Assembly: GCA_033439685.1 (NCBI GenBank) | Contig: JAUEDM010000003.1 | Span: forward strand, 92,001-156,000 | Length of the DNA: 64,000 nucleotides | DNA from: Apodospora peruviana | Lineage: Eukaryota; Ascomycota; Sordariomycetes; Sordariales; Lasiosphaeriaceae | Direction of reading: 5' to 3' | In this document: piece by piece, positions 10,841-22,451 of the stretch | How positions within the stretch are numbered: position 1 is the first letter of the stretch | How the letters are laid out: each line of letters starts with the position of its first letter | Notes under the pieces: model-generated | What the model was told of the DNA's origin: nothing | Databases searched by the model: none | The model's input: only the letters and a program-made list of their open reading frames with translations | Program-made: the position numbers and the translations under genes

Positions 10841-13006
10841 TCACAAGTCTCCCTTTCCTGGCATGACCTTGGCCGCCTGGACTGCACTCATCTTTGTGAT
10901 CCACTGCGCATTCGGTTGCACTTTACGCACGGTCCGGAGCTCTTCACTAGAGTAGCCCGGGATACGGATGTTGTAGGTGCGCTCGAGGACGAGCTGGATA
11001 TCACGGATTTCCAGGACCTTGGAGCCTCGCTCTTTTGCATTGCGGCAAGCTTGGTGAATGACGTTGTCCATGAACGCGTCGGCGAGGTTCAGAACCGACT
11101 AGATATTCCACTGTCATCAGTACGTATGTGAGAATGAACGGAACGGAAATTGACTCACCTCCTCTACTTCGGGAGCCAGAAGATTACCCTCCTGACCTTC
11201 CGCTGTACCACCACAGACTTGTCGCACGAGTTCATCGAGTTTCTTCTTGTTGAGCACACGCTCCCCCTCCCCCTCAAGTTGGTAAGCCGGAGTCTTGGCC
11301 AAGGCTGGTTGATTCATCACGCCTCCGCTGAAACCAGTGCCGCCGCTGTAGGTCGGCCGGCCACTTCCAATACCACCCATTGTCGGAACTGGTGTGGGAA
11401 TTTGTGTAGACTTTTCGGGAAGTTTGACGGGTATTGGCAACTTGGTTCCCTGAGTGGGGTGTGCGTGCGGATGTCCGTGTTGAGCTGCGCCCATGACTCC
11501 ATGAGCAGACGCCGGAGTGTTGCCTTGTCCAGTAGCCATGAGTCCGGCGTTGGACCCGGCCCGCGGTTGGCTTGCTAGATTCATCGCCGCCGCGTGCGTG
11601 AGCGCACGGACGTTGCCGGTTGTCGGCGTCGCTGACTGTGGAGTCTGAATCCGGGCCGTCGATCCTTGAGTGGGAGTACCTGCTGAGCCGATTGCGACAG
11701 CGGCAGATGCAATCGCCGTGTTGAGAGGAGCGGGAATTGGATGCGGCTGCGTGCCTGGTTCCATCTTGATCGGCGGTTGCTGAGAATGTGGTTGAGACGT
11801 GGTCGGCTGCAACGAGGGGCCCTGAGAGATGGGAGTTGGCGGCTGCGCCTGTGCGGGAGTTACCGGTGTATGGGCTTGATGTCCATGTTGCGCTTGAAGT
11901 CCTTGCTGACCAGGAACGCTGCCGTTTGCGCCTTGTGCCCGCCCTGCAGCAAGCTGCTGGTTCTTTGCTGCCTCAAAAGCTGCATTCACTGCGGCCGTCG
12001 GGTTTTGCATCGTGTTGTTGCTGGAAGGTGCGCTTCCAGCTGGTTCTGGAGCTTGGGCAGCTGGCGGCTGCCCTAAAGTGGGAGGTCGGCCTTGATTTCC
12101 ATTCAAATTTGCTGCCGGGCCACCATTCTGAACTGACTTCTGGGTGGCTCCAAACTGAGTTTGAACTCCGCTCATGAAGTTCCGTGCCTCCTGATGCTGC
12201 TTGAGAGCCGTGGTCTTACGCTCCTGAAGGGCCTTTAACTCTTCCGGGCCCAAAGGTTGCCCCCGTTCTGCGCAAGCCTTGACATGTTGGTCACATTGAG
12301 CAACCGCTTTGCCGCTGTTATCCATCTGCATCAAGGCCCTCATGTACTTCTGCTTCATCTCTTGCATCCACTTTGCTTTGTCTTGAATCGCCGCCGGTGG
12401 GATAAGCACAAGATCTTGCACCATCTGTATGATTTTGGGCGGGATTTGTTGTTGCTTGTGAGAGACAGACGCTGGGTTAGGTTGTGGCATGCTTGCCGTC
12501 GTTGGAGTGGGAGGAAGCGCATTTCCAGTGTTCCCGGGTGCACTAGGAGGTGCCTGAGGAGGGCCGCCCTGAGTGGCTTGTGGCTGTGAATAGTTTTGCA
12601 CACTCCGAGGATGTTGCCCCTGGGCCTGTTGAACTTGCTGAACTTGTTGGGGCTGCTGAACCTGCTGAGGCTGCACCGGTCTCTGCACCGGTTGTTGCTG
12701 AGCAAGCTGGCCCTGTTGTTGCTTTTGTTGGATGACATTCTTCCTGCTGTTCACCTTGGAAACAAGCATCTTCCCAAAGTCTGTAATCTTCCTTGCGGCC
12801 TCTGCTTTCTCGGGAGATCCGACAGCTGACATATCGTGTATCTTCCAAAGTTGTGTAAGGCCCCTCTCATATTTGACTTTCTCGTCCTCCGTGAGATACT
12901 GGATCGACCGCATATTCTCGGGGCGATACATCAAGACCCGAGCTTGTCCAGCCGGTGGTTGGTTATTCAGTGGGCCCGGCTGGCCTTGAATTGATGTTTG
13001 CTGCAT
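10841..13006 (-). CDS. TAF12: TFIID/SAGA subunit TAF12
   Basis: TATA-binding-protein associated factor 12, a histone-fold subunit shared by TFIID and SAGA. Exons 13006-11159 and 11098-10841; donor GTGAGT, acceptor TAG; 701 aa. The N-terminal part is very rich in Gln/Pro/Ala (a Q-rich run near 12600-12740) and resembles a disordered activation/coactivator region. The C-terminus ([58 protein letters not shown]) is the H2B-like histone fold that pairs with TAF4. The intron falls between the first and second fold helices. The start is the first ATG preceding [15 protein letters not shown]. Confidence 0.92.
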
Positions 13007-14504
13007 CGCTCCGCGTCGTCGGCGAAGGAAATACTACGCCAGGCAGGAAAGCGCGTTGTTGAGACACAACGGTCGGGGGAAGTGTGAAGCTGGTGGGAGG
13101 AGGGGTGAGTCGGGTCGAGACGGCGGGTCGAGATGGTGCAATATTGCTTGATCGCCTGAGTAAGCAATTGGGCCAGTAGAGAGTTTCACTGCAATCAGCG
13201 CAGATAAGTGAGCGAAAATCACTTACGAACATGCGGTAGATATCTGATTAATCGCGGCGCATCAGAGGACGGTGAGAATGGAAATGGACGACGACCAGAT
13301 GTTGTCGTTGGCTTTGTCGTATGCCTGGACCGCCGGAATCGACAAAAGCTCCTGCGCAGCTGGCAAATACGGATATGGCACTCGGTACAGTGAATGTGAC
13401 TGGTGGAAACGTGGGTTACTGGCAGCTGGCATGCAGCTGACTGGTACCCGGACACGTGCCAAGGTCAGGTATGTACCTAAGGTATGTACATACCTAAGGT
13501 AGGTACCTACCTACTAGGATAAATTGTCGGCGAGCTTATTCGTATTACACCATTCCACGGTAAATAGTAGCCATCGGGTACTTTACAAGGGCTCCAGCTC
13601 GGGACTTTACAGGCCTCCTGGTAGCCATCCTGGAAAACCTATTCAAGCAGTAAATATACCTTGTAAATACCGTCTCAGGCCCTAGCAGTCGATTGCAGAA
13701 CATGTCGCAGACAAGGAATCCTAGAGGGTTTTAAAAGGTACCCGATGGCTACTATTTACCCATGGATGGTGTATCATCAAGAGTTCCCTGGAAAGGTTTC
13801 GGCACGATTCACATCGGATCTAGTTTACTCTCTTCGAAAGATATATCAGATGCCGAAACAAATACACAAAGCTTATTGAAGCACCTTATCTATGCAATAA
13901 AAAAATGGGGGGAACAGAACAGAAGTCTATGCCGTGAGGAAAATAAAGAGAAAAGACATAACCACCTGAAAGTCCCCGGCCACAGACACGGACGCCCTAA
14001 AATACGTGTTCCAAAGTCTATCGAGTTATCATCACCACCATAATCACCATCAACAACCCACCGCGGCCTGGTTGGCACAGCATCGCGTCGTATCATATCC
14101 GGAACCGTGACAGAAAGCAGTTAGGCAAGGCACTGCCCCAATTCACTATAACAGCAGGCGACTTCCTCCTCCGCTCCAGACATAATACTATGCCATGGCC
14201 CGTCAATGTTGAGTGAATTTCAATCCATGAAATACCGGCGCCGTATCTCGACTCGTCCCCTCTTGGTATCCATCCAAGGCGATGCTCGAAGTGTTGAAAA
14301 TGCAATGCGCGAAGTACGAATGCTCCTCGCAAGATACCATCTGAACCGACTGTACCCCAAAAATCGTGATCGTCATCCGATTTGGTCATTATCGTTGTCG
14401 TCGTCATCGTCATCATAAATCAATAAGGGAAAAACAGAATGACCGCATTCGAATCCCTATAAATCATGGCTCTTGGGATCTGAGAAAGCCTTTGTCGACG
14501 TCTG
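13007..14504. other. Intergenic with inverted-repeat element
   Basis: About 1.5 kb between the TAF12 start and the 3' end of the next gene. The part near 13007 is presumably TAF12 promoter/5' UTR. It includes a dense cluster of GTACCTA/TAGGTAC motifs (13445-13516) and the 226 bp inverted-repeat element listed separately. No supported ORF. Confidence 0.5.
13547..13772. repeat. 226 bp inverted-repeat (MITE-like) element
   Basis: Two 35 nt arms, 13547-13581 and 13738-13772, are inverted copies. The inner 23 nt (starting GGTAAATAGTAGCCATCG) match perfectly and the outer 12 match at 8, giving 31/35 overall. The 156 bp between the arms has no ORF. This is the geometry of a miniature inverted-repeat transposable element or of a long-armed hairpin. 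No convincing target-site duplication was identified, though TA lies just outside or near both ends. Confidence 0.65.
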
Positions 14505-15485
14505 TCACCAGGAAGAGTCCAGGTTCGGCGATGATGGAGAATCTATCTCCATGCTGAGGTAGCTCTCAATCTCGTAATACGGGAGCTCGCGTGCGAGCGT
14601 CTCGCTGATAAGAATATCGTCATCACTGGACTCAGGCTCGTCCAATTCCTCGATCCGGGGTGGAGGGGGATCCTGAAACTGCAGACTGCGTCGGTTGTCG
14701 ACCCTCCGGCGGAGTCGACGCGCGCTGGAACCGACCTCGTCGGCGCCGAGAAAAGGTTTGAGGTCTTCCCGATCCGACCCGCTTCCGATACTCTCTGTGA
14801 TAGTCCGCTTGCCGATGCTGCCCGAGGTCATCCGCCTACGCCTCTTCTCCTCGCGGCGCTTGGTGATAAAGTCCCGATATTCGGCCTCGTCGACATCGCT
14901 CTCATCCGAGTCTGAGCTGCACTGGAGCCTACCAAGATTCTGCATAATTGATGGATCGATTTCGGGCGGATGCCGGGATCTCGAGCGGCTGCGGTCCGAC
15001 TCGGCATATTCGATTGCGTGAGGGCGGATCACGTCGAGGCGTTCGTCCTCACTGTCTTCAAAATCAGACAGCTCCTCGACAGTAAAGGCGGCCTGGACCT
15101 GTGTCACAATGCGGCCGGTTCGCCTGCCCTGTCCCTGTCCCTGCCCCGCTGGCGGAGTTGGGGCGGGCCGTGCCCGCGCCGGAGTGATGGGTCGGGACGG
15201 GGCGGTGTCGGAGGCTTCAGATTCGGAGTCAGACACGGCCGACGAGCTCGAGGACTGCGGCGACAGCTGGTTGGGGTTAATTGCCCGAGTGAAGTTGAAA
15301 TTGGGCCCAGCGCCCACAGGCTGGAGGGTTGGAGCCATCTGATATTGAGGGTTGTGTGGTGGCATTGGGCGGAACGTGGGACTGCTCTGACGGCTAAAGC
15401 CGGGCAGTGAAGTCGTGGGTGTCTGTGGCGGGGACGATGGCCCTACGCTTCGAACAACTTTGACTTTCGGTGTCGCCGGCCCCAT
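14505..15485 (-). CDS. Acidic, disordered hypothetical protein
   Basis: Intronless ORF of 326 aa that I do not recognise as a named family. The N-terminal half is Pro/Ser/Thr-rich with many SP/TP sites (MGPATPKVKVVRSVGPSSPP). Acidic Ser clusters follow (ELSDFEDSEDERLD, SSDSDESDVDEAEYRDF), then a strongly basic patch (KRREEKRRRRM), and an acidic tail (EELDEPESSDDDILISE). The composition suggests an intrinsically disordered, phosphorylated, possibly nuclear protein. The ordered alternation of charge blocks and the long uninterrupted frame argue that it is real. Function unknown. Confidence 0.65.
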   Translation of the reverse strand: MGPATPKVKVVRSVGPSSPPQTPTTSLPGFSRQSSPTFRPMPPHNPQYQMAPTLQPVGAGPNFNFTRAINPNQLSPQSSSSSAVSDSESEASDTAPSRPITPARARPAPTPPAGQGQGQGRRTGRIVTQVQAAFTVEELSDFEDSEDERLDVIRPHAIEYAESDRSRSRSRHPPEIDPSIMQNLGRLQCSSDSDESDVDEAEYRDFITKRREEKRRRRMTSGSIGKRTITESIGSGSDREDLKPFLGADEVGSSARRLRRRVDNRRSLQFQDPPPPRIEELDEPESSDDDILISETLARELPYYEIESYLSMEIDSPSSPNLDSSW

Positions 15486-18074
15486 GTTCAGCGACTGGCT
15501 GGCACTCTAGCGCACACCTAACTACCCACGAGGGCGATATTTGTGTGTGTCACTATCGTCCTCGAACAATGGCGTAATCAATGATTTTTGCCCAGCGGCC
15601 CCCCTGGGATCCGGGGTCTTATTCGATTTCGATAATGTGGGGTAGTGAAATCGCGGGGGGGCGATTATGATGGGACGACAGGCGAGTCAAGGCGTCAGCA
15701 CCCAAAGAATGAACCTCCAACGAGGAGAGGATAGAGGGCTCGGGTTAGTTGTCATGATAATGTCCTGGGGGAAAATAGAGGTTGCTGGTTCGTTCTGTGG
15801 CAGCACAGAAGGATACCCAACCAAGAGCGAAACCACCTTGCAGTAGAGGCAAGTAGCGCAATTGAGCAGAACGGGGGGGGCAAGAGCGCAGAAATAGAAA
15901 GAGGCAGATGTCAGATCTGCACTGGGTGTTGTGCAAGGTTGGTGTCCCAGTAGGTGCTCTGCTGCTGGAGAAAGTGCAGGAAAATATCTGCTCGACGCAC
16001 TACCTGCAGCGAAGGGATCTCAGGCGATAAGGTTGCCGGCAGCTAGGTAGGTAGGTGGGGGGCGGCTCTAATAAGTGAGTGGGCGTGGACTGCTGCTACC
16101 TGTTCCTCTCGCCTTGGTATGAGCACGACAGCGAGGCAGTGGCAGCAGGAAAAAGGAGGAGGATTTAAGCCCCAAGAAGAATGCGGAGGAGGAGACGAGA
16201 TACAAAAAAGTATTTGGTTTCAAGCTGTTCGTTTGACAAGGAGTCGCCGTTTTGTGGCTGTTTACTTGTTCCTCCGGTCCGGACACTGAAGACTGGCGAG
16301 TAAGGTATTCAGAGGTGACGCCCGGACATTGGACCGTAAGAGAGCCAACTTATAGTTTTGTCATTTCTGCCCTCTCCGTGCGCCTCATCATTGTAATAAT
16401 TATGCCAATAACCAGCTTGCCCTGGAACTAGCGGGTCCGCGGGAAGAAGGAAGGCAGGGAGAAGAGCCGCCAGCGGCTGCGAGTCCGGAAAGGCCTCGTC
16501 CTCGTCAGCGTCTTGCGGCGGTCTCGGGGAGAGTAGCGGCAGCTTGGGCAGCAATGCTCCAAAACCCCTGGTATCTCGGCTCCTCAAATGAATTTTTGCT
16601 GGCGCTCTGGCGGCCGAACTGTGGGCCATAAGCCGACCTAGGTAGCTCCCTAGAGATATCAAGTCTCAAACGACGGGAGCGACGACCGCAGACCGTGTAC
16701 CAACCTTCGGTACGAGGCAAATGGTAGTCAATGACTCTTCGGCTGCTAGCTTCATGCCGTGACAGGGTGCGAACAGCCCGGATAGCCTGAGCTGTCACTC
16801 GTGTCAGCAAGGGAAAGGGCAACAACTCGAGGTCTCTTTGAGAAGCCTGTGCGACGGACGAATCGATACGCAGGATATTGTCAAAAATAGAGCCTGGTAT
16901 CAAACGTAGCGGCAGTCATGCCCAATGATGAGCGCAAGAAAATCGCGATCCCGGCTGCACCACAGAGAGAGTGGACTCGTGGAGTGGACCACTCAGTGGA
17001 CCACCGGCCGTAGAATTATGGGGATAAGAAAAAGAAGGCTGATTGTTGGACGACTTGGGGACGAGGGGCTTTTGGCATTTGCTGGGGTTGCATCCCACAC
17101 ATGCGCAAATCGCAAGAAAATTTCGCAACGGCGCAACCGGGCATGGATGATCAGGAGTCAGAGCTGCTTTGGGCAGACCGTAGAATCGACATTTACTGAG
17201 AACTGTATCCGGGGCAAAACAAAGAGACTAACCAGAGAAGCGCCGAAGAGGCCGTGGACATGCCGGGTGAATGTATTCGCACGCCATCCACTCTTTTCAG
17301 ACTGCCGTCAGGTTATAAGAAAGCTTGGAGAGGCCCGCACGTCAAGTATGTATGGACCGGCCGTGGGGTGCGACGGTCAAGCAGTATGAGAATCTTGGAC
17401 TGAGATGGAGCCGAGAAATGGCGGTCCAGATCAGTCAGGCCGCAGGACACTTGCTCGTGGGCATTCAGGAACCCGAACTGCAGGATAGACTCCGATTCGC
17501 CTCTTGGCTCCCAACAGACACCACAAGTGTCAGTAGGTGATGATGCTAAGGTGTTCTAAGTCAGGGACCTGTAACCCATTGTTGCGCGTCGAGCGGCGAT
17601 CCAGGCATGCAACGTGTATCTATCTCTCCCGGCAAATTAGAGCGCATGCTACCCGGGAATGGCCTAATGCAGTGTATTCATGCTGAAGAGCTCGCTCGCC
17701 GGTAATTCGGCCGAAGGGAATAAAGGGAATAATAATTTGGCCCTCAACCCCGGTGCCCAAGAACGAAGGCATGTGTTGTATACGAAATGGCTTCGGAGCG
17801 GTCGAAGTGCCGAAACCGGGAGCGGCCAGTAGGCGGGAGCTTCCGACCCGTTGCGCATTCAAGGCGCGGGGCGGAGCGGGCCCGGGAACTGTTTACAACC
17901 CCACCTTCATCACTCCTGATGAGTCCTGGCCGTGTCTCCATCCGCGTCCGTTGCAAACCAAAACGCTATATGCACCAACTTAGGCCCAAAAATCCCAGGC
18001 TGAATACCTAGCATCAAGGTGTTGACTTTTTGACAGCAGCTAATACTACGTTCGGCTCACGCGCAACATCAATC
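15486..18074. other. Gene-poor stretch, 2.6 kb
   Basis: The longest region without a recognised gene. It lies between a minus-strand gene start (15485) and a plus-strand gene start (18075), so both ends should contain promoters. Minus-strand ORFs at 16309-16662 and 16505-16903 overlap each other and resemble nothing I know. A GTGGA-rich imperfect repeat sits at 16968-17003. It could contain an unrecognised rapidly evolving gene or long UTRs, but nothing is supported. Confidence 0.4.
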
Positions 18075-18897
18075 ATGTCGCTCATTGCAGCACATCTGGA
18101 GCAAATCTCACTGTCATGCCAGAGCATCGACAGTCTCCCGTAAGCCCCCGCCGTGCCTTGCTCAGTAGACCAACGACAGAAGACTAATCTCAGGCTTGAC
18201 CTGTAACTCCAGTTTCCCGCCTCCTAAAATCTTCACAAACGCCCTCCTCTCCAATCACGACATCACCTCTTTAATCCGAGACACAGAGGCTCACGAGCGC
18301 GCTCTATTCTCCGTCCCCCCTCCTCCTCCGCCCACTACCAGTCAAAATCCCGACCCACCGAAACCATCGGCGAGACGACAAACGGTATTCAACGTCGCGG
18401 CAGGCGAGGTCACGACGGGACCACCTCCGAACTCGATACGCAGCGGGCCGGCGCGGCGTAACACCGCCGTGTCTGCCGTGCTGGGCGGCGACCTGCATGC
18501 ACAGATTGTGCGCCGGGGCGGCGGAAACGGAGATGTGGATGTCGAGGTGCTGCTTGGTGGCGCGGAGAAGCTGTGCACGGTCTATCCGTTGCCCGGGGCG
18601 CTTGAGCGGATACCTGCCCAGCGGCAGAAGCACGCCCAGCTGGGTAACACGCTGGCTTATTACGAAGCAAAGATTGCCGAGCAGCAAAACGCGTTGGAGA
18701 GGATGAATCTGGAGCGGTGGGTGGACGATGAGGATAACGACGAAGCTGGTGCCGAAGAGCTTGGGGACGCCGTGACCGAAGAGGATCTGAGAAGGGAAGA
18801 GGAGGAGGTTCGCGAGCTTGACAAGAAGAAGCGGGAACTCCAGCAAAGGTTACGCGCCATGGAAAGTGACCTAGGCGGCCTCTTGAACATTTCATAG
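18075..18897 (+). CDS. SPC34: DASH complex subunit Spc34
   Basis: Subunit of the fungal DASH/Dam1 ring that couples kinetochores to spindle microtubules. Exons 18075-18139 and 18213-18897; donor GTAAGC, acceptor CCAG; 249 aa. The N-terminus MSLIAAHLEQISLSCQSIDSLP joins FPPPKIFTNALLSNHDIT and then SLIRDTEAHERALF across the 73 nt intron, which is the typical Spc34 start. The C-terminus is a coiled coil (YYEAKIAEQQNALERMN, REEEEVRELDKKKRELQQRL). The start codon is fixed by the conserved first exon. Family members in yeast are Aurora B (Ipl1) substrates; nothing in the sequence tests that here. Confidence 0.92.
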
Positions 18898-19051
18898 GAT
18901 CCAACTCTGTCAGTCACGACTGGAACGACGATCGACAGGCTTTCAAGCTTCTCAGATTCGGTCGTTTAAACGTAGTATCGTATACTTCATGACCAGTGTG
19001 AGTACCAGCTCCTTCCTTCCCCATGAGTAGCACCAAGACACTGTTGTACTA

Positions 19052-19690
19052 CTAATTAACACTGAAAGACGACTTTTTGACGCGAATAAAGGCTCCTAGG
19101 AACGTCTGCACATTCTGCGCGCCAGCCAGCTCGATGCCTCCATTGATGGTGCTGTTGGGAACAGCAAAAACTTTGTTCACACACGCCTCTCTCACTTCAC
19201 GGTCGACGTCGTCACCTCCCTGTCCGCCTTCCAGCCAATCTTCCATCTCGGTCTTGTCTAACCCTATCCTCTCGCCGGCGCTGACCAGCAGCCTATGCGA
19301 TGTGATGTCACCACCGTTCTCGAGGAATGCCTTGAAGAGCTCATCAACAAGCTTGTTTCGAGCTTGTTGGATTTCGTCTTGGCGAGTTGGACGAGTCGGT
19401 GTGCGTCCCTCCTGGGTCCTATTCTGCCCTTGGGGGCGAAATCGATACCGTCGACCTGGCCGATCACCCTGAGCAGCGTGCCCCCAGGTGCCAGTCGTTC
19501 ACGTCCGAGCTTTCTCTCGAGGTAAACTGTCCAGTCGATACCGGCCTTGGAAGCGTTGGGTCCAGGTAGAATGGGTGCCATGTAATGGTAAAAGTGTCGC
19601 TGGCTGCTCCAGGAATGGCACTCTTGTAGATGGCAATAGCGCGATCCAGGCGCTTTTTGACAAGGCAGCAACTGGGAGGGGGCGCCCAAT
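19052..19690 (-). pseudogene. Decayed DsbA/FrnE-like thioredoxin-fold oxidoreductase
   Basis: Three consecutive minus-strand pieces in different frames together resemble one DsbA/FrnE-type (2-hydroxychromene-2-carboxylate isomerase-like) protein. Piece A, about 19660-19563, reads KKRLDRAIAIYKSAIPG and ITWHPFYLDP. Piece B, about 19562-19385, reads NASKAGIDWTVYLERKLG and GRIGPRRDAHRLVQLAKTK. Piece C, about 19384-19052, reads QDEIQQARNKLVDELFKAFL, NGGDITSHRLLVSAGERIGL and EMEDWLEGGQGGDDVDREV. The frame changes near 19561 and near 19381 have no plausible introns. Upstream of piece A the expected CPWC active-site segment is scrambled (around 19661-19680) and no start is found. Piece C is still open to a normal stop. 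Probably inactivated; sequencing error at two sites is the alternative. Convergent with SPC34. Confidence 0.7.
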
Positions 19691-21475
19691 GTGTAAGCTA
19701 AGGACTGGACAGCAGTGCACATATATAGGACAGAACCTCGATGTGGAGTCAACAAAGTGTGCTCACCCAAAAACATGTTATATCAAAAATTATATCAAGG
19801 TAGAAATTTGTCATTTTGAGATGACTATCATCATGGTCGGTAAGGAGTCTCTCATAACCCTGGCAGGCACACCAACTTCCATGATGATTCCTCGGTCTCT
19901 CTTTTGCGCCAAGTAGATTATCGAGCTCGCTATTTAAGGTACTAGCTCCCGAGCACGCGGGAGCTTGACGTCGTGACTGTCCCTCTCTAATGGTCGCGGA
20001 CCTCTCCGGGGTCTAGACCGACAGGACAAAGGCGGCTTCCAATCGGGGATGACATATTGTTGTGCCATCATCGGCCCGTAGAACAATGAGAACGGCAACT
20101 CCGCCCTTGAGTGAACAAGGCTGGCTCGATTTCACGGCCTTATTTAGAAGGTCTAGACTCTGGCAATTCGGAGAAGTGCCTCTTCGGGGGCCGCTGTGAA
20201 GCGTTGGGGAGATATTCGACAACAGAGTTATCCAAGGGACGTGTCGAAAGTCGCCGAGTAGAGTCCGCAAATTGTCCGGTGAGGGCCGAGAGATAGCCAT
20301 CTTCTGCACCTGCACGTGTACAAGATATTCTTCTAGACGTCGATTACGCCTCATTCCGCCAAAAACATGACGGTACAATTGTTGAAGTAGAGTCCGGCAA
20401 GTCGCGGATTGATCTCGAACGCAGCTTTGTTGTTTATTAGACTTTGCTTCAATTGTGGTCCCTGCAGCTGCCAACTGTACCCTAGCTGCATCTGTCAATT
20501 GTGTCATTGACAATTGTCAATTGGAGCTTGAGCCCCACCTTGTTGGTTTCCAATAGCGCAAGGCTGCGTATTTTGTTACACAAGCCAAGCGAGCCAGCTC
20601 AGCAACCCTGCAGCCCCACTTTCTCTTGGCATCACTGCCCGGCCAACGGGGCCCAAGTAAATAGAAAACTGGTGGTTGGGACAACCGCAGGAGCCAGGAG
20701 CGCCCAGCCTGTCGCATCACCAGCGAAATTCGAATGGCAGGAGATTTGACCGACACGCAACCTTCTTTTCCACTGCCGTTGTTTGACACTTTTTACTCGG
20801 AAAAATAACTGCATACCTTCGCTGCACAGAAAAGAAAACCACGCGGTCCAGAGTTTACACCCGCCCAGTCTCCTCTGATTTTGAGAAAAGGAGTCTTGCT
20901 TCTCCATCTTTACATTCCAGCTTTTGTACGTCACCCGTCGTCTCGCGCATGCGTGCATTTCAATTTCTGTCTGTTTTCTCCCACCCTAACCTCCAACGCA
21001 CCAGTTACCTGAGTTTGCAAACTGTACCTTTCCCCAGTCAACAGCCTCTACTGTCGCATACAGCTACCGAGCGGCCCAACGTTGGTCCCTGTGAAACTGA
21101 CAGATCAGGGAGAGAAGGAGCGTGGCCACTTTAACCAGTGTTTTGTTGTCTAGGTTGTCTTCGACGACTTGCCTCGCTCGCAATCCGCAATCCGCATTCC
21201 CGTCGAGCGCCACCTTTCCGAACCTTCTCCCACCCGAGACGAGACGAGACACGGGAGCAACCACAATCCCAATCTAGCGACCTGCTATATTTGTTCCGAG
21301 CCTTCGTCAACATCTTCAAGGGGGAAAAAATAGTCCAGACTTTGCCTTCTGATCTGCCAGTGCAGGCGTCTTCGACCGACCCAACCGTCCCTCTGGCAGC
21401 CGCGGAGGGCGGCTGTGGGCTCCACGAGCGCAACCAGCAAACGTCGCTTGCCAGCGCATCACAAACCAACCGAAC
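19691..21475. other. Intergenic upstream of the Fig1-like gene
   Basis: About 1.8 kb. It contains a perfect 8 bp stem hairpin (19944-19951 with 19958-19965) and, near 20490-20522, several copies of CAATTGTC/GACAATTG. The segment 20750-21475 is presumably promoter and 5' UTR of the Fig1-like gene. No supported ORF. Confidence 0.4.
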
Positions 21476-22451
21476 ATGGCTGATAGATTCCAATTAGGAT
21501 GGTACCGTACGTGCAAAGTTCCATTCCGATCGTTTGAACAACATACTGACCGGTTCTAGGGTGGGTACCGTTCCTTGGTTACCATCATGTCTTGATGATA
21601 TTAATAATGGTGGCAATAATATTGCTGTGTAAGTCCCCTTGTGCTTGAATTTTTCGGAAAAGACTGTTCTAACAAATGGGTCTCCAGCGCTCCTCCTGGC
21701 CGGCTGCTCGTCCTCGTCACCTCTGATCCCCGATATCTTCCTCCTCTCCATCTATTACCAACATTACACAGCCGTGCCCGACACCGCACAGGCCGACTAC
21801 AACTTCAACACCGTCCTCAGCAACGTTGTCGGCGGCGCACATTTACAGGCACGAGTGGGATATTTCGGCATCTGTATAAACGCAGATGGTGGCTCGTGGG
21901 TTTGCAGTGCAAACGCTACTTCGCTCGCCCTCCAGGTGTCATCCGAGCAGGATCCATTGAATCTGATATGGCTCGCGAGCCAGTTTAAAGACATGGTCGT
22001 CTTTCCTTATCTCATGTAAGCTTTCTTTGTTTCCGTGCCCGTCGCAAACAGATTTCCCGACTAACAGGCGCCATTTAGCATCATCGCCATTATCTTCGCC
22101 TTCGTCTGCCTTCTCCTGCTGGCAACATTCCCCGGCTGGCACGAGGAGGAGGACAGCGAGGGTTCCGAACGCGAAGTCAAGCCCTTTCCCAGCAGACCCG
22201 TGAGCCAGGTCGCGCTCGCCATCATCTTCATCGCCTCCATCTTCGTGTTGGTGTCGGTGCTTTGGCAGCACACGGCCTCGGTGGCGGCTAGTATCATCGC
22301 CCAGGACTTTGGGAACGGAAGCGTACTGTCGGGCGTCGGCACGTCGGCCATGGTCATGGGGTGGTTCAGCTTCACGTTGCTGATTATCGTCACGATCGGC
22401 TTGCTCGTTATGATACTAAGTATCCGCGTCTTGGCTTCGATTATGGATTGA
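21476..22451 (+). CDS. Fig1-domain membrane protein
   Basis: Member of the Fig1 family, four-span plasma-membrane proteins that in yeast act in low-affinity Ca2+ influx and membrane fusion during mating. Exons 21476-21506, 21560-21628, 21688-22015, 22079-22451 give 266 aa. The start MADRFQLGWYR is followed by a first membrane helix (HHVLMILIMVAIILLSLLLAG). A long extracellular loop follows with the claudin-like GYFGICI...C motif (VGYFGICINADGGSWVC). Then come helices IIAIIFAFVCLLLLATF, VALAIIFIASIFVLVSVLW and WFSFTLLIIVTIGLLVMIL. Donors GTACGT, GTAAGT, GTAAGC are all good. Each hydrophobic segment is intact, so it appears functional. A role in hyphal or sexual fusion is inferred from family only. 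Confidence 0.88.

Noticed and set aside
16309..16903. Overlapping minus-strand ORFs of 117 and 132 codons
   Set aside because: No similarity, no splice or start support, and they overlap each other; retained only as an unexplained spot in the findings.
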